From: Streptomyces lomondensis
GTDB lineage: Bacteria; Actinomycetota; Actinomycetes; Streptomycetales; Streptomycetaceae
Assembly (NCBI RefSeq): GCF_014651035.1
Contig: NZ_BMWC01000001.1
Location: 1,023,581-1,087,580 of the forward strand
Length of the DNA stretch: 64,000 nt
Direction of reading: 5' to 3'
Shown piece after piece: positions 53,013 to 62,548 of this stretch; within the stretch, counting starts at the first letter, position 1; each line of letters begins with the position of its first letter. Both the position numbers and the translations under genes were made by a program. Below the pieces are notes generated by a model. It ran no database searches and was not told the origin of the DNA. It saw nothing but the letters and a program-made list of their open reading frames with translations.

Positions 53013-53033
53013 CACTGTGGTGCGGGAGATGGC

Positions 53034-53909
53034 CTAGTGCACGGAGTGCTCCTCCTGCGGGAACGTTCCGCCGACGACGTCCTCGGCGAACGCCTTCACG
53101 GCGTTCCCCATGACCTCACGCAGGTTCGCGTACTGCTTCACGAACTTCGGCACGCGCCCACCGGTCAGCCCGAGCATGTCGGTCCACACCAGCACCTGCG
53201 CGTCCGTCTCGGGCCCGGCACCGATCCCGACGGTCGGGATGTGCAGCACCCGCGTCACCTCGGCCGCCAGCTCCGCCGGAACCAGCTCCAGCACCACCGC
53301 GAACGCGCCCGCGTCCTGCACGGCCTTGGCGTCCCGCAGCAACTGCTGGGCCGCCTCCTCGCCCCGGCCCTGCACGCGGTAGCCCATCGCGTTGACGGAC
53401 TGCGGGGTCAGGCCGATGTGCGCCATGACCGGGATGCCGGACTCGACGAGCAGCCGGATCTGCTCGTGCGACCGCTCGCCCCCCTCCAGCTTCACGGCCT
53501 GCACGCCCGCCTCCTTCACCAGCCGGGTCGCCGAGCGCAGCGCCTGCACCGGACCCTCCTGGTAGGAGCCGAAGGGCAGGTCGCCGACGATCAGGGCGCG
53601 CGAGGTGCCCCGTACGACGGCCGCCGACAGCATGGTCATCTCGTCGAGGGTGACGGGCACGGTCGTCTCGTACCCCAGGTGGCAGTTGCCCGCCGAGTCG
53701 CCGACGAGCATGACCGGGATCCCGGCCTCGTCGAAGACGGACGCGGTCATCGCGTCGTACGCGGTGAGCATGGGCCACTTCTCGCCGCGCTCCTTGGCGG
53801 CGGCGATGTCGCGCACGGTGATGCGGCGGGTGCCCTTGCCCCCGTACAGCGTCTTGCCCCCGTCGGAGGGCTTCCGCTGAGCAGTCTGGGCAGCCTGAAG
53901 CTGCGTCAT
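53034..53909 (-). CDS. panB: Ketopantoate hydroxymethyltransferase PanB
   Basis: A 291-residue TIM-barrel enzyme that makes ketopantoate from 2-ketoisovalerate and methylene-tetrahydrofolate in pantothenate (CoA) synthesis. Motifs: L-T-A-Y-D near residue 49, G-D-S, V-K-L-E-G-G (~138), H-I-G-L-T-P-Q and G-I-G-A-G-P. The N-terminal tail (about 1-30) is an actinobacterial extension. ATG 53909 is preceded by GGAGCCG. It is divergent from the EmrB-type exporter. Confidence 0.93.
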   Translation of the reverse strand: MTQLQAAQTAQRKPSDGGKTLYGGKGTRRITVRDIAAAKERGEKWPMLTAYDAMTASVFDEAGIPVMLVGDSAGNCHLGYETTVPVTLDEMTMLSAAVVRGTSRALIVGDLPFGSYQEGPVQALRSATRLVKEAGVQAVKLEGGERSHEQIRLLVESGIPVMAHIGLTPQSVNAMGYRVQGRGEEAAQQLLRDAKAVQDAGAFAVVLELVPAELAAEVTRVLHIPTVGIGAGPETDAQVLVWTDMLGLTGGRVPKFVKQYANLREVMGNAVKAFAEDVVGGTFPQEEHSVH

Positions 53910-54063
53910 TGCACGGCTCCTCACGTCATCTCGAGGCGCCCTGACGGCGTCCCCGGACCACGTCCATGGTGGCACCTCGTGCCATGCAGGGCTAGGGCAG
54001 CCCCGGTGAGTTCCGGTGGGTGGCTTGAAGCAGTCCCCGGGTAAGGGCTCAGTAAGAGGGTTT

Positions 54064-54086
54064 CGATACGAGACGGTCTCGTATCG
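54064..54086. promoter_or_regulatory. Perfect 23-bp palindromic operator before the exporter
   Basis: Two 11-bp arms (CGATACGAGAC and its exact reverse complement) flank a single G, in the region between panB and the exporter. The TetR gene at 55759 is the likely binder. A TATGCT element (54096-54101) just after it may be the -10 box, so bound repressor would cover the promoter. Confidence 0.85.
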
Positions 54087-54108
54087 GAATCCGCCTATGC
54101 TCGGCGGC

Positions 54109-55710
54109 ATGACTTCTCCTGCCGACGGCGCCGCCCCCACCGGCCGCCGCACACCGGAAGCGGTGCACCGGCGCCGCTGGGCGATCCTCGGCGTGCTGAT
54201 GCTCAGCCTGCTGATCGTCGTTCTCGACAACTCGATCCTGAACGTCGCCATCAAGACGATCTCCACGCCCGCCCCGACCGGCCTGGGAGCCACGCAGAGC
54301 CAGCTGGAGTGGGCGATCAACGCCTACACCCTGGTCTTCGCCGGCCTGCTGTTCACCGCCGGGCTGCTCGGCGACCGGCTGGGCCGCAAGAAGGTGCTGC
54401 TCGGCGGTCTCGTCGTGTTCGGCATCGGCTCCGCGTTCGCCGCGTTCTCCGGCTCCCCGGGCGAGCTGATCGCCTTCCGTGCCGTGATGGGCCTGGGCGC
54501 CGCGTTCGTCATGCCGGCCACCCTCGCCGTCCTGATGAACGTCTTCGAGCGCGAGGAGCAGCCCAAGGCCATCGGCATCTGGGCCGGCGGCGTCGGCCTC
54601 GCCATCGCCATCGGCCCGATCACCGGCGGGGTGCTGCTGGACCACTTCTGGTGGGGCTCGGTCTTCCTCATCAACGTGCCGATCGTGCTGCTCGCCCTCG
54701 CGCTGATGCTCTGGCTGGTGCCCGACTCCCGCGACCCGGCCCCCGGGCGCATCGACCCCGTCGGCGTCCTGCTGTCGGTCGTCGGCCTGGTGCTGCTCGT
54801 CTACGGCATCATCAAGGGCGGCCAGCTCGCCGACTTCACCGACGCCACCGTGCTGTCGACGATCGGCGCCGGACTCGCCGTCCTCGTCGCCTTCGCCGTG
54901 TTCGAGAAGCGCAGCGACCACCCCTCCATCGACGTCACGTACTTCAGGAACAAGGTCTTCTCGGCCGCCGTCGCCGCCATCGCGCTGGTCTTCTTCGCGC
55001 TGATGGGCGTGACCTTCTTCTCCGTCTTCTACACGCAGAGCGTGCGCGGCTACTCGCCGCTCCAGACCGGACTGCTGATGCTGCCGCTGGCCGCCGCCCA
55101 GATGATCTTCGCGCCGCGCGCCCGGCTGCTGGTCGACCGCTTCGGCAACAAGGCGACCACGACCGCCGGAATGCTGGTCATCGCCGCGATGCTGGCCGCC
55201 TTCGCCACGCTGGACGCCGACACGCCCATCTGGATCCTGGAAGTGATCTTCTTCCTCATGGGCGCCGGCATGGCGCACATCATGACCCCGGTCAGCGTCG
55301 TCATCATGCAGGCCCTGCCCCGCGAGAAGGCCGGCTCGGCCTCCGCGCTCAGCAACACCTTCCGGCAGGTCGGCGGCGCCCTCGGCATCGCCGTCCTCGG
55401 CTCGGTGCTGTCCACCGCGTACCGCACGGGCATCGAGGACAAGCTCGGCGCGCTGCCGCCGGCCGTCCGGCACACCGCGGGGGAGTCCATCGAGGCCACC
55501 CTCGGTGTCGCGGCGCAGCTGGGCCCGCAGGGCAGGGCCCTGGTCACCCCGGCCTACGACGCGTTCCTGCACGCGATGCACGTCACCGCCCTGTGGGGCG
55601 CGGGCGTCGCCCTGGTCGGCACCGTCGTCGTGGCGCTGTTCCTGCCCGGGAAGCAGCCGGCGCCCCGGCACGGGGAGGAGGAGAAGGAGCTGTCGGACGC
55701 GCGGTCGTGA
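54109..55710 (+). CDS. EmrB/QacA-type MFS multidrug exporter
   Basis: A 533-residue transporter with about fourteen predicted helices. After a basic N-terminus, it has motif D1 L-D-N-S-I-L-N-V-A, motif A G-D-R-L-G-R-K-K and motif C-like G-P-I-T-G-G-V-L-L. It should export drugs or lipophilic cations by proton antiport. ATG 54109 is taken; ATG 54097 would add four residues, and the transcript may be leaderless. It is followed by its own TetR gene and preceded by a 23-bp operator. Confidence 0.87.
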   Translation: MTSPADGAAPTGRRTPEAVHRRRWAILGVLMLSLLIVVLDNSILNVAIKTISTPAPTGLGATQSQLEWAINAYTLVFAGLLFTAGLLGDRLGRKKVLLGGLVVFGIGSAFAAFSGSPGELIAFRAVMGLGAAFVMPATLAVLMNVFEREEQPKAIGIWAGGVGLAIAIGPITGGVLLDHFWWGSVFLINVPIVLLALALMLWLVPDSRDPAPGRIDPVGVLLSVVGLVLLVYGIIKGGQLADFTDATVLSTIGAGLAVLVAFAVFEKRSDHPSIDVTYFRNKVFSAAVAAIALVFFALMGVTFFSVFYTQSVRGYSPLQTGLLMLPLAAAQMIFAPRARLLVDRFGNKATTTAGMLVIAAMLAAFATLDADTPIWILEVIFFLMGAGMAHIMTPVSVVIMQALPREKAGSASALSNTFRQVGGALGIAVLGSVLSTAYRTGIEDKLGALPPAVRHTAGESIEATLGVAAQLGPQGRALVTPAYDAFLHAMHVTALWGAGVALVGTVVVALFLPGKQPAPRHGEEEKELSDARS

Positions 55711-55758
55711 ACCCTGCGCGAGAAGCAGTCTCACCCGGTCACGAAGGGACGCAAACCC

Positions 55759-56376
55759 GTGAGCCTCGCCGAACGGCACCCCCGGCCCGACGGCCCCCCG
55801 AGGGGCCGCCCCAGAAGCGAGGCCGCCGAGCACGCCATCATCGAGGGCGTGATGAAGCTCCTGGAGGAGGGCGTGCCGCTCGCGGAGCTGTCCATCGAGC
55901 GCGTCGCCCGCACCGCCGGCGTCGGCAAGGCCACCATCTACCGCCGCTGGAGCGGCAAGGAGGAGCTCTTCATCGACGTCCTGCGCGCCGCCGAACCCCC
56001 CGACCCCCCGCTCCCCGGCACCTCCCTGCGCGACGACCTCGTGGTCCTGCTGGAACAGGTGCGCCGGCGCGGCCTGGCCAGCCGCTCGTCGGCGATCCTG
56101 CACAACGTGCACGCCCAGATGAAGAGCAGCCCGAAGATCTGGGCGGCCTACCACAACACCGTCATCGCCCCGCGCCGCCGGCGCGGTCTGGAGGTCCTGC
56201 GCCGCGGCCAGGAGAACGGCGAACTGCGCACGGACGTCGACATCGAACTCCTGAACGACATGTTCGTCGGCCCGCTGCTCGTCCGGGCGGTGCTGCACCC
56301 CGACGCCGACCTGCCCGACGACCTCGCCGAGCAGGTCGTCGACACGCTGCTGGAAGGACTGCGCCCCGGCGGCTGA
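55759..56376 (+). CDS. TetR-family repressor of the adjacent exporter
   Basis: A 205-residue regulator. The N-terminal HTH reads L-S-I-E-R-V-A-R-T-A-G-V-G-K-A-T-I-Y-R-R-W-S-G-K. The rest is helical, with a C-terminal dimer domain. GTG 55759 lies 48 bp after the exporter stop, so they form a two-gene unit. The perfect palindrome at 54064-54086, upstream of the exporter, is the probable operator, giving control of both genes. Confidence 0.87.
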   Translation: MSLAERHPRPDGPPRGRPRSEAAEHAIIEGVMKLLEEGVPLAELSIERVARTAGVGKATIYRRWSGKEELFIDVLRAAEPPDPPLPGTSLRDDLVVLLEQVRRRGLASRSSAILHNVHAQMKSSPKIWAAYHNTVIAPRRRRGLEVLRRGQENGELRTDVDIELLNDMFVGPLLVRAVLHPDADLPDDLAEQVVDTLLEGLRPGG

Positions 56377-56585
56377 TCGCCCTTCAGTTCGGTATCTCAC
56401 CGGCCCTAGTGTGCGCGTTTCGTCACAGAGCGCGCTTTCCCCGGCCGTGATCGGAACTCATCGCGGGGACTCGAACGTCATCGCCCCCGTACGGCCGTCG
56501 AGGGACGGCGGGAACGGAACGGATCATCCCCTAGGGTCGTAGACACGGGGGCGATGGTGTGCACGGCAGGCAGTGAGGCGACGGT

Positions 56586-57638
56586 ATGGCGCAGCAGGCG
56601 TACATGACGGAGACGGACAACGGCGGCTCGGGGCCCGAGCACCGGGGAACCCGGCTTCGGCGCCTGTTCGACCGGCTGGTGGGCCCCTGGCGGGGCGACC
56701 CGCGGATCTGGCGGCGAGGGCTGTTCGTGGCCGCGTGCGCGGTGCTGCTGGCCGTCATCATGCTGCTGCACTCGCGCATCCCGAACACGGTCGGCAACCT
56801 GGGCAGTCTCATCGAGACGTTCCTGCCCTGGCTGGGGCTCCTCGTCCCGGTGCTGCTCCTGCTCGCCGTGGTCCGCAAGTCGGCGACCGCGCTGATCGCG
56901 GTGGTGCTGCCGGCGCTGGTCTGGCTGAACCTCTTCGGCGGCCAGCTCACCGACAAGACCGCCGCCGGCGGCGACCTCACCGTGGCCACGCACAACGTCA
57001 ACGCCGACAACCCCGACCCGGCCGGCACCGCCCGTGACGTGGCCGCCTCCGGCGCGGACGTGCTCGCTCTGGAGGAGCTGACGGAGAGCGCCGTGCCGAC
57101 GTACGAGAAGGCGCTGGCGTCGACGTACCGCTACCACTCGGTGCAGGGCACGGTCGGGGTGTGGAGCAAGTACCCGCTGACCGACGTGCGGGCCGTCGAC
57201 ATCGACCTGGGCTGGACCCGCGCGATGCGCGCCACCGTGACCGCCCCGGCCGGCCAGGTCGCGGTCTACGTCGCCCATCTGCCGTCGGTGCGCGTGAAGA
57301 TGGAGGCCGGGTTCACGGCCCGGCAGCGCGACCGGAGCGCCGACTACCTGGGCGAGGCCATCGCCCACGAGCCGCTCAGGAACGTCGTGCTGCTCGGCGA
57401 CCTGAACGGCACCATGAACGACCGCGCGCTCAACGCCGTCACCTCCCAGATGCGCTCCACGCAGGGCGCGGTCGGCAACGGCTTCGGGTTCAGCTGGCCG
57501 GCGTCGTTCCCGATGGCGCGCATCGACCAGATCATGGTCAGGGGCCTGGAGCCGGAGAGCTCCTGGACCCTCCCGCAGACCGGCAGCGACCATCTGCCCG
57601 TCGCGGCCCGTGTGAAGGTCGCCACAAGCGGATTCTGA
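56586..57638 (+). CDS. Endonuclease/exonuclease/phosphatase-family membrane protein
   Basis: A 350-residue protein with about three membrane helices (residues ~47-110) and an EEP domain. Motifs are T-H-N-V-N, L-E-E-L (metal Glu), G-D-L-N-G-T and S-D-H-L-P-V at the C-terminus. The catalytic domain probably lies outside the cell. The family covers DNases, phospholipases and lipid phosphatases; the substrate cannot be told. ATG 56586 begins M-A-Q-Q-A-Y. Confidence 0.85.
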   Translation: MAQQAYMTETDNGGSGPEHRGTRLRRLFDRLVGPWRGDPRIWRRGLFVAACAVLLAVIMLLHSRIPNTVGNLGSLIETFLPWLGLLVPVLLLLAVVRKSATALIAVVLPALVWLNLFGGQLTDKTAAGGDLTVATHNVNADNPDPAGTARDVAASGADVLALEELTESAVPTYEKALASTYRYHSVQGTVGVWSKYPLTDVRAVDIDLGWTRAMRATVTAPAGQVAVYVAHLPSVRVKMEAGFTARQRDRSADYLGEAIAHEPLRNVVLLGDLNGTMNDRALNAVTSQMRSTQGAVGNGFGFSWPASFPMARIDQIMVRGLEPESSWTLPQTGSDHLPVAARVKVATSGF

Positions 57639-57707
57639 AAGCCGCAGGTCAGGGCAGTTCGGCCAGGATCCGGCCACTGCGGGTTCACCTCGCGGAATAG
57701 TGCGCCT

Positions 57708-57803
57708 GCGAGACTTTGTTCCGTACTTGAACATACGACGTACGGATCTTCCCTCGCCGGCCGCGGCCGGCGGGACCACACGCAAGTCTCGAAAGGCTCC
57801 CTC
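57708..57803. promoter_or_regulatory. Structured leader before the MFS gene (possible attenuator)
   Basis: The segment contains the 6-bp inverted pair CCGTAC / GTACGG (57721-57745), a perfect 18-bp palindrome (CGCCGGCCGCGGCCGGCG, 57755-57772) and a long-range complementary pair CGAGACTT (57709-57716) with AAGTCTCG (57784-57791). The latter ends just before the GAAAGG ribosome site, so alternative folds could hide or expose it. Confidence 0.5.
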
Positions 57804-59021
57804 ATGCCCCTGGCTCTGCTCGCCCTCGCCGTGGGCGCCTTCGGCATCGGTACCACCGAGTTCGTGATGATGGGCCTGCTGCCCGACGTCGCGGACGACC
57901 TGCACATCTCGATACCCGCCGCCGGCCATCTGGTGTCGGCGTACGCGCTGGGCGTCGTCATCGGCGCCCCGCTGCTGGCCGCGGTCACGGCCAAGATGTC
58001 CCGGCGCACGGTCCTGATCAGCCTGATGGGACTGTTCGTCGTGGGCAACGCCCTGTCGGCCCTCGCGCCCGACAACGGCTGGCTGCTGGCCGCCCGCTTC
58101 CTGAGCGGTCTGCCGCACGGCGCCTTCTTCGGCGTGGGCGCCGTCGTCGCGACGAACATGGTCGCCCCCGAACGCAAGGCGCGCTCGGTCTCCCTGATGT
58201 TCCTCGGCCTGACGGTCGCGAACGTCGCGGGCGTGCCGGTCGCGACCCTCATGGGCCAGCACCTCGGCTGGCGGGCGACCTTCCTCGGCGTCAGCGCCAT
58301 CGGCCTGGTGGCGATCGCCGCGCTCGCGTTCCTGATCCCGCACGACCACGAGCACGCCACCGCCAAGGGCCTGCGCGGCGAACTCGCCGCCCTGCGCTCC
58401 GTCCCGGTCTGGCTCTCGCTCGGCACGACGGTCGCGGGCTTCGGCGCCCTCTTCGCGGCCTACAGCTACATCACGCCGATGCTCACGGACGCCGCCGGCT
58501 ATGCCGGTGCCAGCGTCACCCTGCTGCTGGCCCTGTTCGGCGTCGGCGCCACCGCCGGCAACCTGCTGGGCGGCCGCCTGGCCGACCACTCCCTGCGCGG
58601 CACGCTGTTCGGCGGCCTGACCTCCCTCGTGGCGGTCCTGGCGCTCTTCCCGCTGCTGATGCGCTCGGAGATCACCGCCGCCGTGGCCGTGGTCCTGCTC
58701 GGCATGGCGGCCTTCGCCACCGGTTCCCCGCTCCAGCTGATGGTCATGGAGAAGGCCTCCTCGGCCCCGTCCCTGGCCTCCTCGGCCAACCAGGCCGCGT
58801 TCAACCTGGCCAACGCCGGCGGCGCCTGGATCGGCGGCCTCGCCCTGGCCGCGGGCTTCGGCGTCACCTCCCCGGCCCTGGCCGGCGCGGCCCTGGCCGT
58901 CCTCGGCCTGGGCGTGGCGTCGCTGGCCGCCGTGGTGGACCGGCGCCGGGCCCCGGTCGCCGGGCGCGAGCGGGTCGTGGCGAGCCATGTCCCGCAGGAG
59001 GCGGAAGCGGTGCACCGCTGA
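57804..59021 (+). CDS. DHA1-type MFS exporter
   Basis: A 405-residue transporter with about twelve hydrophobic helices. The opening G-I-G-T-T-E-F-V-M-M-G-L-L-P-D is typical of the AraJ/CmlR-like DHA1 group, several members of which export chloramphenicol or other drugs. Motif A-like sequence is V-T-A-K-M-S-R-R-T-V. ATG 57804 follows GAAAGG by a usual distance. The complex 5' leader suggests conditional expression. The substrate is unknown. Confidence 0.85.
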   Translation: MPLALLALAVGAFGIGTTEFVMMGLLPDVADDLHISIPAAGHLVSAYALGVVIGAPLLAAVTAKMSRRTVLISLMGLFVVGNALSALAPDNGWLLAARFLSGLPHGAFFGVGAVVATNMVAPERKARSVSLMFLGLTVANVAGVPVATLMGQHLGWRATFLGVSAIGLVAIAALAFLIPHDHEHATAKGLRGELAALRSVPVWLSLGTTVAGFGALFAAYSYITPMLTDAAGYAGASVTLLLALFGVGATAGNLLGGRLADHSLRGTLFGGLTSLVAVLALFPLLMRSEITAAVAVVLLGMAAFATGSPLQLMVMEKASSAPSLASSANQAAFNLANAGGAWIGGLALAAGFGVTSPALAGAALAVLGLGVASLAAVVDRRRAPVAGRERVVASHVPQEAEAVHR

Positions 59022-59039
59022 CCAACGGCGCCGTGACTG

Positions 59040-59071
59040 GCGGCAGTCCGCGGGGATGCTCCTGCGGGCTG
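59040..59071. terminator. Terminator hairpin after the MFS gene
   Basis: A 10-bp stem (GGCAGTCCGC / GCGGGCTGCC, one G-U pair) with a ~12-nt loop, starting about 20 bp after the stop. Confidence 0.65.
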
Positions 59072-59093
59072 CCGCTTCGTCTGTCGGGGAGGT

Positions 59094-59323
59094 CTAGGGT
59101 CTGTCGTTTGGATCAGGTCGCAGGGAAGCGACGGTGCTGTTCGGCGCCGGTGAGCGGGGTCATGGGGGTACCTCCCTGCTCGAGCGCAGCCGAGAGCTTG
59201 GGGGAGCGTGCAGCTGCAAGGCGGAGGAGGGAGTCGACGCGGAGCGTCGGGGACCGACGACAACGCGGCAGATGCGCGTGCCAGACCCTGCGTCTGCGGC
59301 CTGATCCAAACGACAGGCCCTAG
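59094..59323. mobile_element. MITE-like element with 26-bp TIRs and CTAG target duplication
   Basis: Near-perfect inverted termini (59098-59123 and 59294-59319; core TGTCGTTTGGATCAGG, two mismatches) enclose a ~220-bp interior without a transposase. Each end is flanked by CTAG (59094-59097 and 59320-59323). A YTAR target duplication is typical of the IS5 group. The right CTAG carries the stop codon (TAG) of the minus-strand methyltransferase gene. It is probably a non-autonomous element mobilised in trans. Confidence 0.7.
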
Positions 59324-59895
59324 CGGGGGCTCGGGCGCCGCGCCGCCACCACCGCCGAACTGGTGGGCGTGGTGAGGACTTCGGTGGCGTCGAGGTCCGG
59401 GTGCGTCAGGTAGAACAGGCGCAGCTCGTCCACCTCGCCCTCGAACCGGGGCGGCCACTCGGGCGACGGGGTGAAGTCGTCCAGGAGCAGGATCCCACCG
59501 GGAGTGAGCAGGTCGACGACCCGCTCGGGGTCGTCCCGCTTGCCTCCGCCGTCGCAGAAGAAGACGTCGAACGGGGCGTGCCGCTCCAGCAGCCGCCAGT
59601 CCCCGGTGAGCACGCCGACCCGGCTGTCGTCGGCGAAAACACCGGCCGCCCGCCGGGCCAGCCCCTCGTCACGCTCCACGGTGACCAGACGCGCACCGGC
59701 CCCCAGACCGCTGTGCAGCCAGGCGGTTCCGACCCCCGCCCCGGTGCCGCTCTCGGCGACGACCCCGCCGGGCTTCGAGGCGGCGGCCGTCGCGAGCAGC
59801 CTGCCCACCGCGCGGATGCAGCTCTTTGCGAACCCCGCCTCGGCGGCGAGCCGCTCCGCGGCCTCGACGCGGGACGGGACGGCACGCTCTGCCAT
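59320..59895 (-). CDS. SAM-dependent methyltransferase-like protein
   Basis: A 191-residue Rossmann-fold protein. The SAM-binding strand-loop reads V-V-A-E-S-G-T-G-A-G-V-G-T-A near residue 45, followed by V-T-V-E-R-D-E and F-F-C-D-G-G-G-K at about 105. It resembles the O-methyltransferase (class I) family; the substrate is unknown. ATG 59895 has GGGGG 8 nt upstream. The TAG stop lies in the CTAG target duplicate of the adjacent MITE-like element, so the reading frame end was kept by the insertion. Confidence 0.75.
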   Translation of the reverse strand: MAERAVPSRVEAAERLAAEAGFAKSCIRAVGRLLATAAASKPGGVVAESGTGAGVGTAWLHSGLGAGARLVTVERDEGLARRAAGVFADDSRVGVLTGDWRLLERHAPFDVFFCDGGGKRDDPERVVDLLTPGGILLLDDFTPSPEWPPRFEGEVDELRLFYLTHPDLDATEVLTTPTSSAVVAARRPSPR

Positions 59896-60050
59896 GATCA
59901 GGACCCCCTTCACGGTGAGCCCGACGCTACCTGACCCGCTGCCGCCGCACCGACCGGTTCCCCGGCTTCTCCCGCACGCCCCTCCGCCGCACACCGTGGA
60001 GGTAAGGAATCGAGAAGCCGGATCCCGGGACCGCGGCTAGCGTCGCAGTC

Positions 60051-60674
60051 ATGACCTCCATCGCATCCGTCACCCTCGAGGTGGCCGACCCCACCGCCGC
60101 CGAACGCTTCTACACCACCGCCTTCGGCCTGGGCAGACAGGTGCGCCTGCGGGCCTCTCAGGCGCCGACGACCGGCTTCCGCGGGTTCACCCTGTCGCTC
60201 GTGGTGTCCCAGCCGGCCGATGCCGACGCCTTCGCCGAGGCTGCCGTGGCCGCCGGCGCCGTGACGCTGAAGCCTCCCAGCAAGTCGCTCTGGGGCTACG
60301 GCGGCGTCGTCCAGGCCCCGGACGGGACGATCTGGCAGCTCGTGTCGTCGTCGAAGAAGAACACCGGCCCGGCCGTCCGGGAGTTCGACGAGATCGTGCT
60401 CCTGCTCGGCGTCGAGGACGTGAAGGCCAGCAAGCAGTTCTACGTCGAGCACGGCCTGGCCGTGGCGAAGAGCTTCGGCGGCAAGTACGTCGAGTTCACC
60501 ACCTCGGGCGCCGTCAAGCTGGCGCTCTACAAGCGCCGCGGCCTGGCCAAGCTCGTCGGCGTCTCCCCCGACGGCACCGGCTCGCACCGGCTCACGATCG
60601 ACGGCGACGCCGGGCCGTTCACCGACCCGGACGGGTTCACCTGGACGGCCGCGTCGGAGACGGCGTCGCCGTGA
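60051..60674 (+). CDS. VOC (glyoxalase-like) protein, two domains
   Basis: A 207-residue protein with two VOC half-units. The first has S-V-T-L-E-V-A-D-P-T-A-A-E-R-F-Y, the second V-L-L-L-G-V-E-D-V-K-A-S-K-Q-F-Y. Such folds bind a metal and act in glyoxalase, dioxygenase or antibiotic-binding reactions. The metal-site residues are not certain here, so it may be a binding protein. ATG 60051. Confidence 0.8.
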   Translation: MTSIASVTLEVADPTAAERFYTTAFGLGRQVRLRASQAPTTGFRGFTLSLVVSQPADADAFAEAAVAAGAVTLKPPSKSLWGYGGVVQAPDGTIWQLVSSSKKNTGPAVREFDEIVLLLGVEDVKASKQFYVEHGLAVAKSFGGKYVEFTTSGAVKLALYKRRGLAKLVGVSPDGTGSHRLTIDGDAGPFTDPDGFTWTAASETASP

Positions 60675-60702
60675 CCGCCGCCGGGGGCGCCCGCGGGAGC
60701 CG

Positions 60703-62457
60703 TCAGAGCGACTCCCGCCACGCGTTCGTGATGGGCAGCCGCCGGTCCTTGCCGAACCCCTTCACCGAGATCTTCGTGCCCGGCGGGTACTGCCGCCGCT
60801 TGTACTCGGCCGTGTCGACCATGCGCAGGGTCTTCATGACCAGGTCGCGGTCGTAGCCGGCCGCCACGATCTCGTCCGCGCCCCGGTCGCGGTCGACGTA
60901 GAGGTCCAGGATCGCGTCCAGCACCGGGTAGTCGGGCAGCGAGTCCGTGTCGACCTGGCCCGGGCGGAGCTCCGCGCTCGGGGGCTTGGTGATGGAGTTC
61001 TCGGGGATCGGCGGGGTCTGGCCGCGCTCCCGGGCGGCCCGGTTGCGCCACTCGGCCAGGCGGAAGATCGACGTCTTGTACACGTCCTTGATGGGGCCGT
61101 ACGCGCCCACCGAGTCGCCGTAGAGCGTCGAGTAGCCGACCGCCAGCTCCGACTTGTTGCCGGGCGCCAGGACGATGTGGCCCTCCTGGTTGGAGATCGC
61201 CATCAGCAGCGTCCCCCTGAGCCGCGACTGGAGGTTCTCCTCCGCCAGGCCCGTCAGGCCGAGCGAGCCCATGTACGCGTCGAACATCGGCTCGATCGCG
61301 ACCGTGCGGTAGTTCAGGCCCGTGCGCCGGGCCAGTTCCGCCGCGTCGTCCTTGGAGTGGTCCGAGGAGTACTTCGACGGCATCGACACGCCGTACACGT
61401 TCTGCGCGCCCACCGCGTCGCACGCGATCGCCGCGACCAGCGAGGAGTCGATACCGCCCGACAGGCCGATCAGGACGGACTTGAAGCCGTTCTTCGCGAC
61501 GTACGCCCGCAGGCCCACGACCAGCGCCGAGTAGACCTCCTCGTCGTCGTCCAGGCGGTCCGCGTAGCCGCCCGCGAGCTCGGGCTCGTAAGGAGCGACC
61601 GGCTCCTCCGACAACACCACGCGGTCGATGCGCAGGCCGTCGTCCACCAGGCCCGTCGGCGCGTCCGCCGACGCCGCCGGCAGGTCCAGGTCCAGGACCA
61701 CGCAGCCCTCGGCGAACTGCGGCGCCCGCGCCACGACCTCGCCGTCCCTGTCGACCACGATCGAGTCGCCGTCGAAGACCAGCTCGTCCTGGCCGCCGAT
61801 CATCGCGAGGTACGCCGTGGTGCAGCCGGCCTCCTGGGCCCGCTTGCGGACCAGCTCCAGGCGCGTGTCGTCCTTGTTGCGCTCGTAGGGGGAGGCGTTG
61901 ATCGAGACCAGCAGGCCCGCCTGCGCCGAACGGGCGGCGGGGACGCGGCCGCCGTCCTGCCAGAGGTCCTCGCAGATGGCGAGGGCGACGTCCACGCCGT
62001 GGACGCGCAGGACCGGCATGCTGTCGCCGGGTACGAAGTAGCGGAACTCGTCGAAGACGCCGTAGTTCGGCAGGTGGTGCTTGGCGAAGTTCAGGACCAC
62101 CTCGCCGCCGTACAGCACCGCCCCCGCGTTCTGCGGCGCGCCGGCCGGCTGGCCGTACTTCGGCTGGGCGGTCTCGCAGCGGTCGAGATAGCCGACGATC
62201 ACCGGCAGCTCACCGAAGCCCTCGTCGGCCAGGCGGGCGGCGAGACTCCTGAGCGCCGCCCGGGAGGCCTCCACGAAGGACGACCTGAGGGCCAGGTCCT
62301 CGACGGGATACCCGGTCAGCACCATCTCCGGGAACGCCACGAGATGCGCTCCCTGCTCGGCGGAGTGCCGGGTCCAGCGGACGATCGACTCGGCGTTCCC
62401 GGCGAGGTCGCCGACGCTCGAGTCGATCTGGTTCAGGGCGAGACGTAGTTGAGGCAC
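60703..62457 (-). CDS. nadE: Glutamine-dependent NAD(+) synthetase
   Basis: A 584-residue two-domain enzyme. The N-terminal nitrilase-like amidase has F-P-E-M-V-L-T-G (Glu), H-H-L-P-N-Y-G-V-F-D-E (Lys before it) and I-C-E-D-L-W (Cys). The C-terminal synthetase has the PP-loop S-G-G-I-D-S-S near residue 334. It makes NAD from deamido-NAD, ATP and glutamine. Start GTG 62457 (V-P-Q-L-R-L-A-L) is preferred over the longer frame. Confidence 0.93.
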   Translation of the reverse strand: MPQLRLALNQIDSSVGDLAGNAESIVRWTRHSAEQGAHLVAFPEMVLTGYPVEDLALRSSFVEASRAALRSLAARLADEGFGELPVIVGYLDRCETAQPKYGQPAGAPQNAGAVLYGGEVVLNFAKHHLPNYGVFDEFRYFVPGDSMPVLRVHGVDVALAICEDLWQDGGRVPAARSAQAGLLVSINASPYERNKDDTRLELVRKRAQEAGCTTAYLAMIGGQDELVFDGDSIVVDRDGEVVARAPQFAEGCVVLDLDLPAASADAPTGLVDDGLRIDRVVLSEEPVAPYEPELAGGYADRLDDDEEVYSALVVGLRAYVAKNGFKSVLIGLSGGIDSSLVAAIACDAVGAQNVYGVSMPSKYSSDHSKDDAAELARRTGLNYRTVAIEPMFDAYMGSLGLTGLAEENLQSRLRGTLLMAISNQEGHIVLAPGNKSELAVGYSTLYGDSVGAYGPIKDVYKTSIFRLAEWRNRAARERGQTPPIPENSITKPPSAELRPGQVDTDSLPDYPVLDAILDLYVDRDRGADEIVAAGYDRDLVMKTLRMVDTAEYKRRQYPPGTKISVKGFGKDRRLPITNAWRESL

Positions 62458-62488
62458 GGGCCCAGTGTAATCGTCAGAGCGACGCAAT

Positions 62489-62518
62489 GGGGTGGTGTGG
62501 GTCACCCCACACCACCCC
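62489..62518. terminator. Strong terminator hairpin between the sedolisin gene and nadE
   Basis: A 13-bp perfect stem with the loop TCAC (arms GGGGTGGTGTGGG and its complement). It lies ~31 bp after the sedolisin stop and before nadE on the minus strand. Confidence 0.85.
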
Positions 62519-62548
62519 GCTCCCCTTGCGGTGGTCAGCCGACGGACG

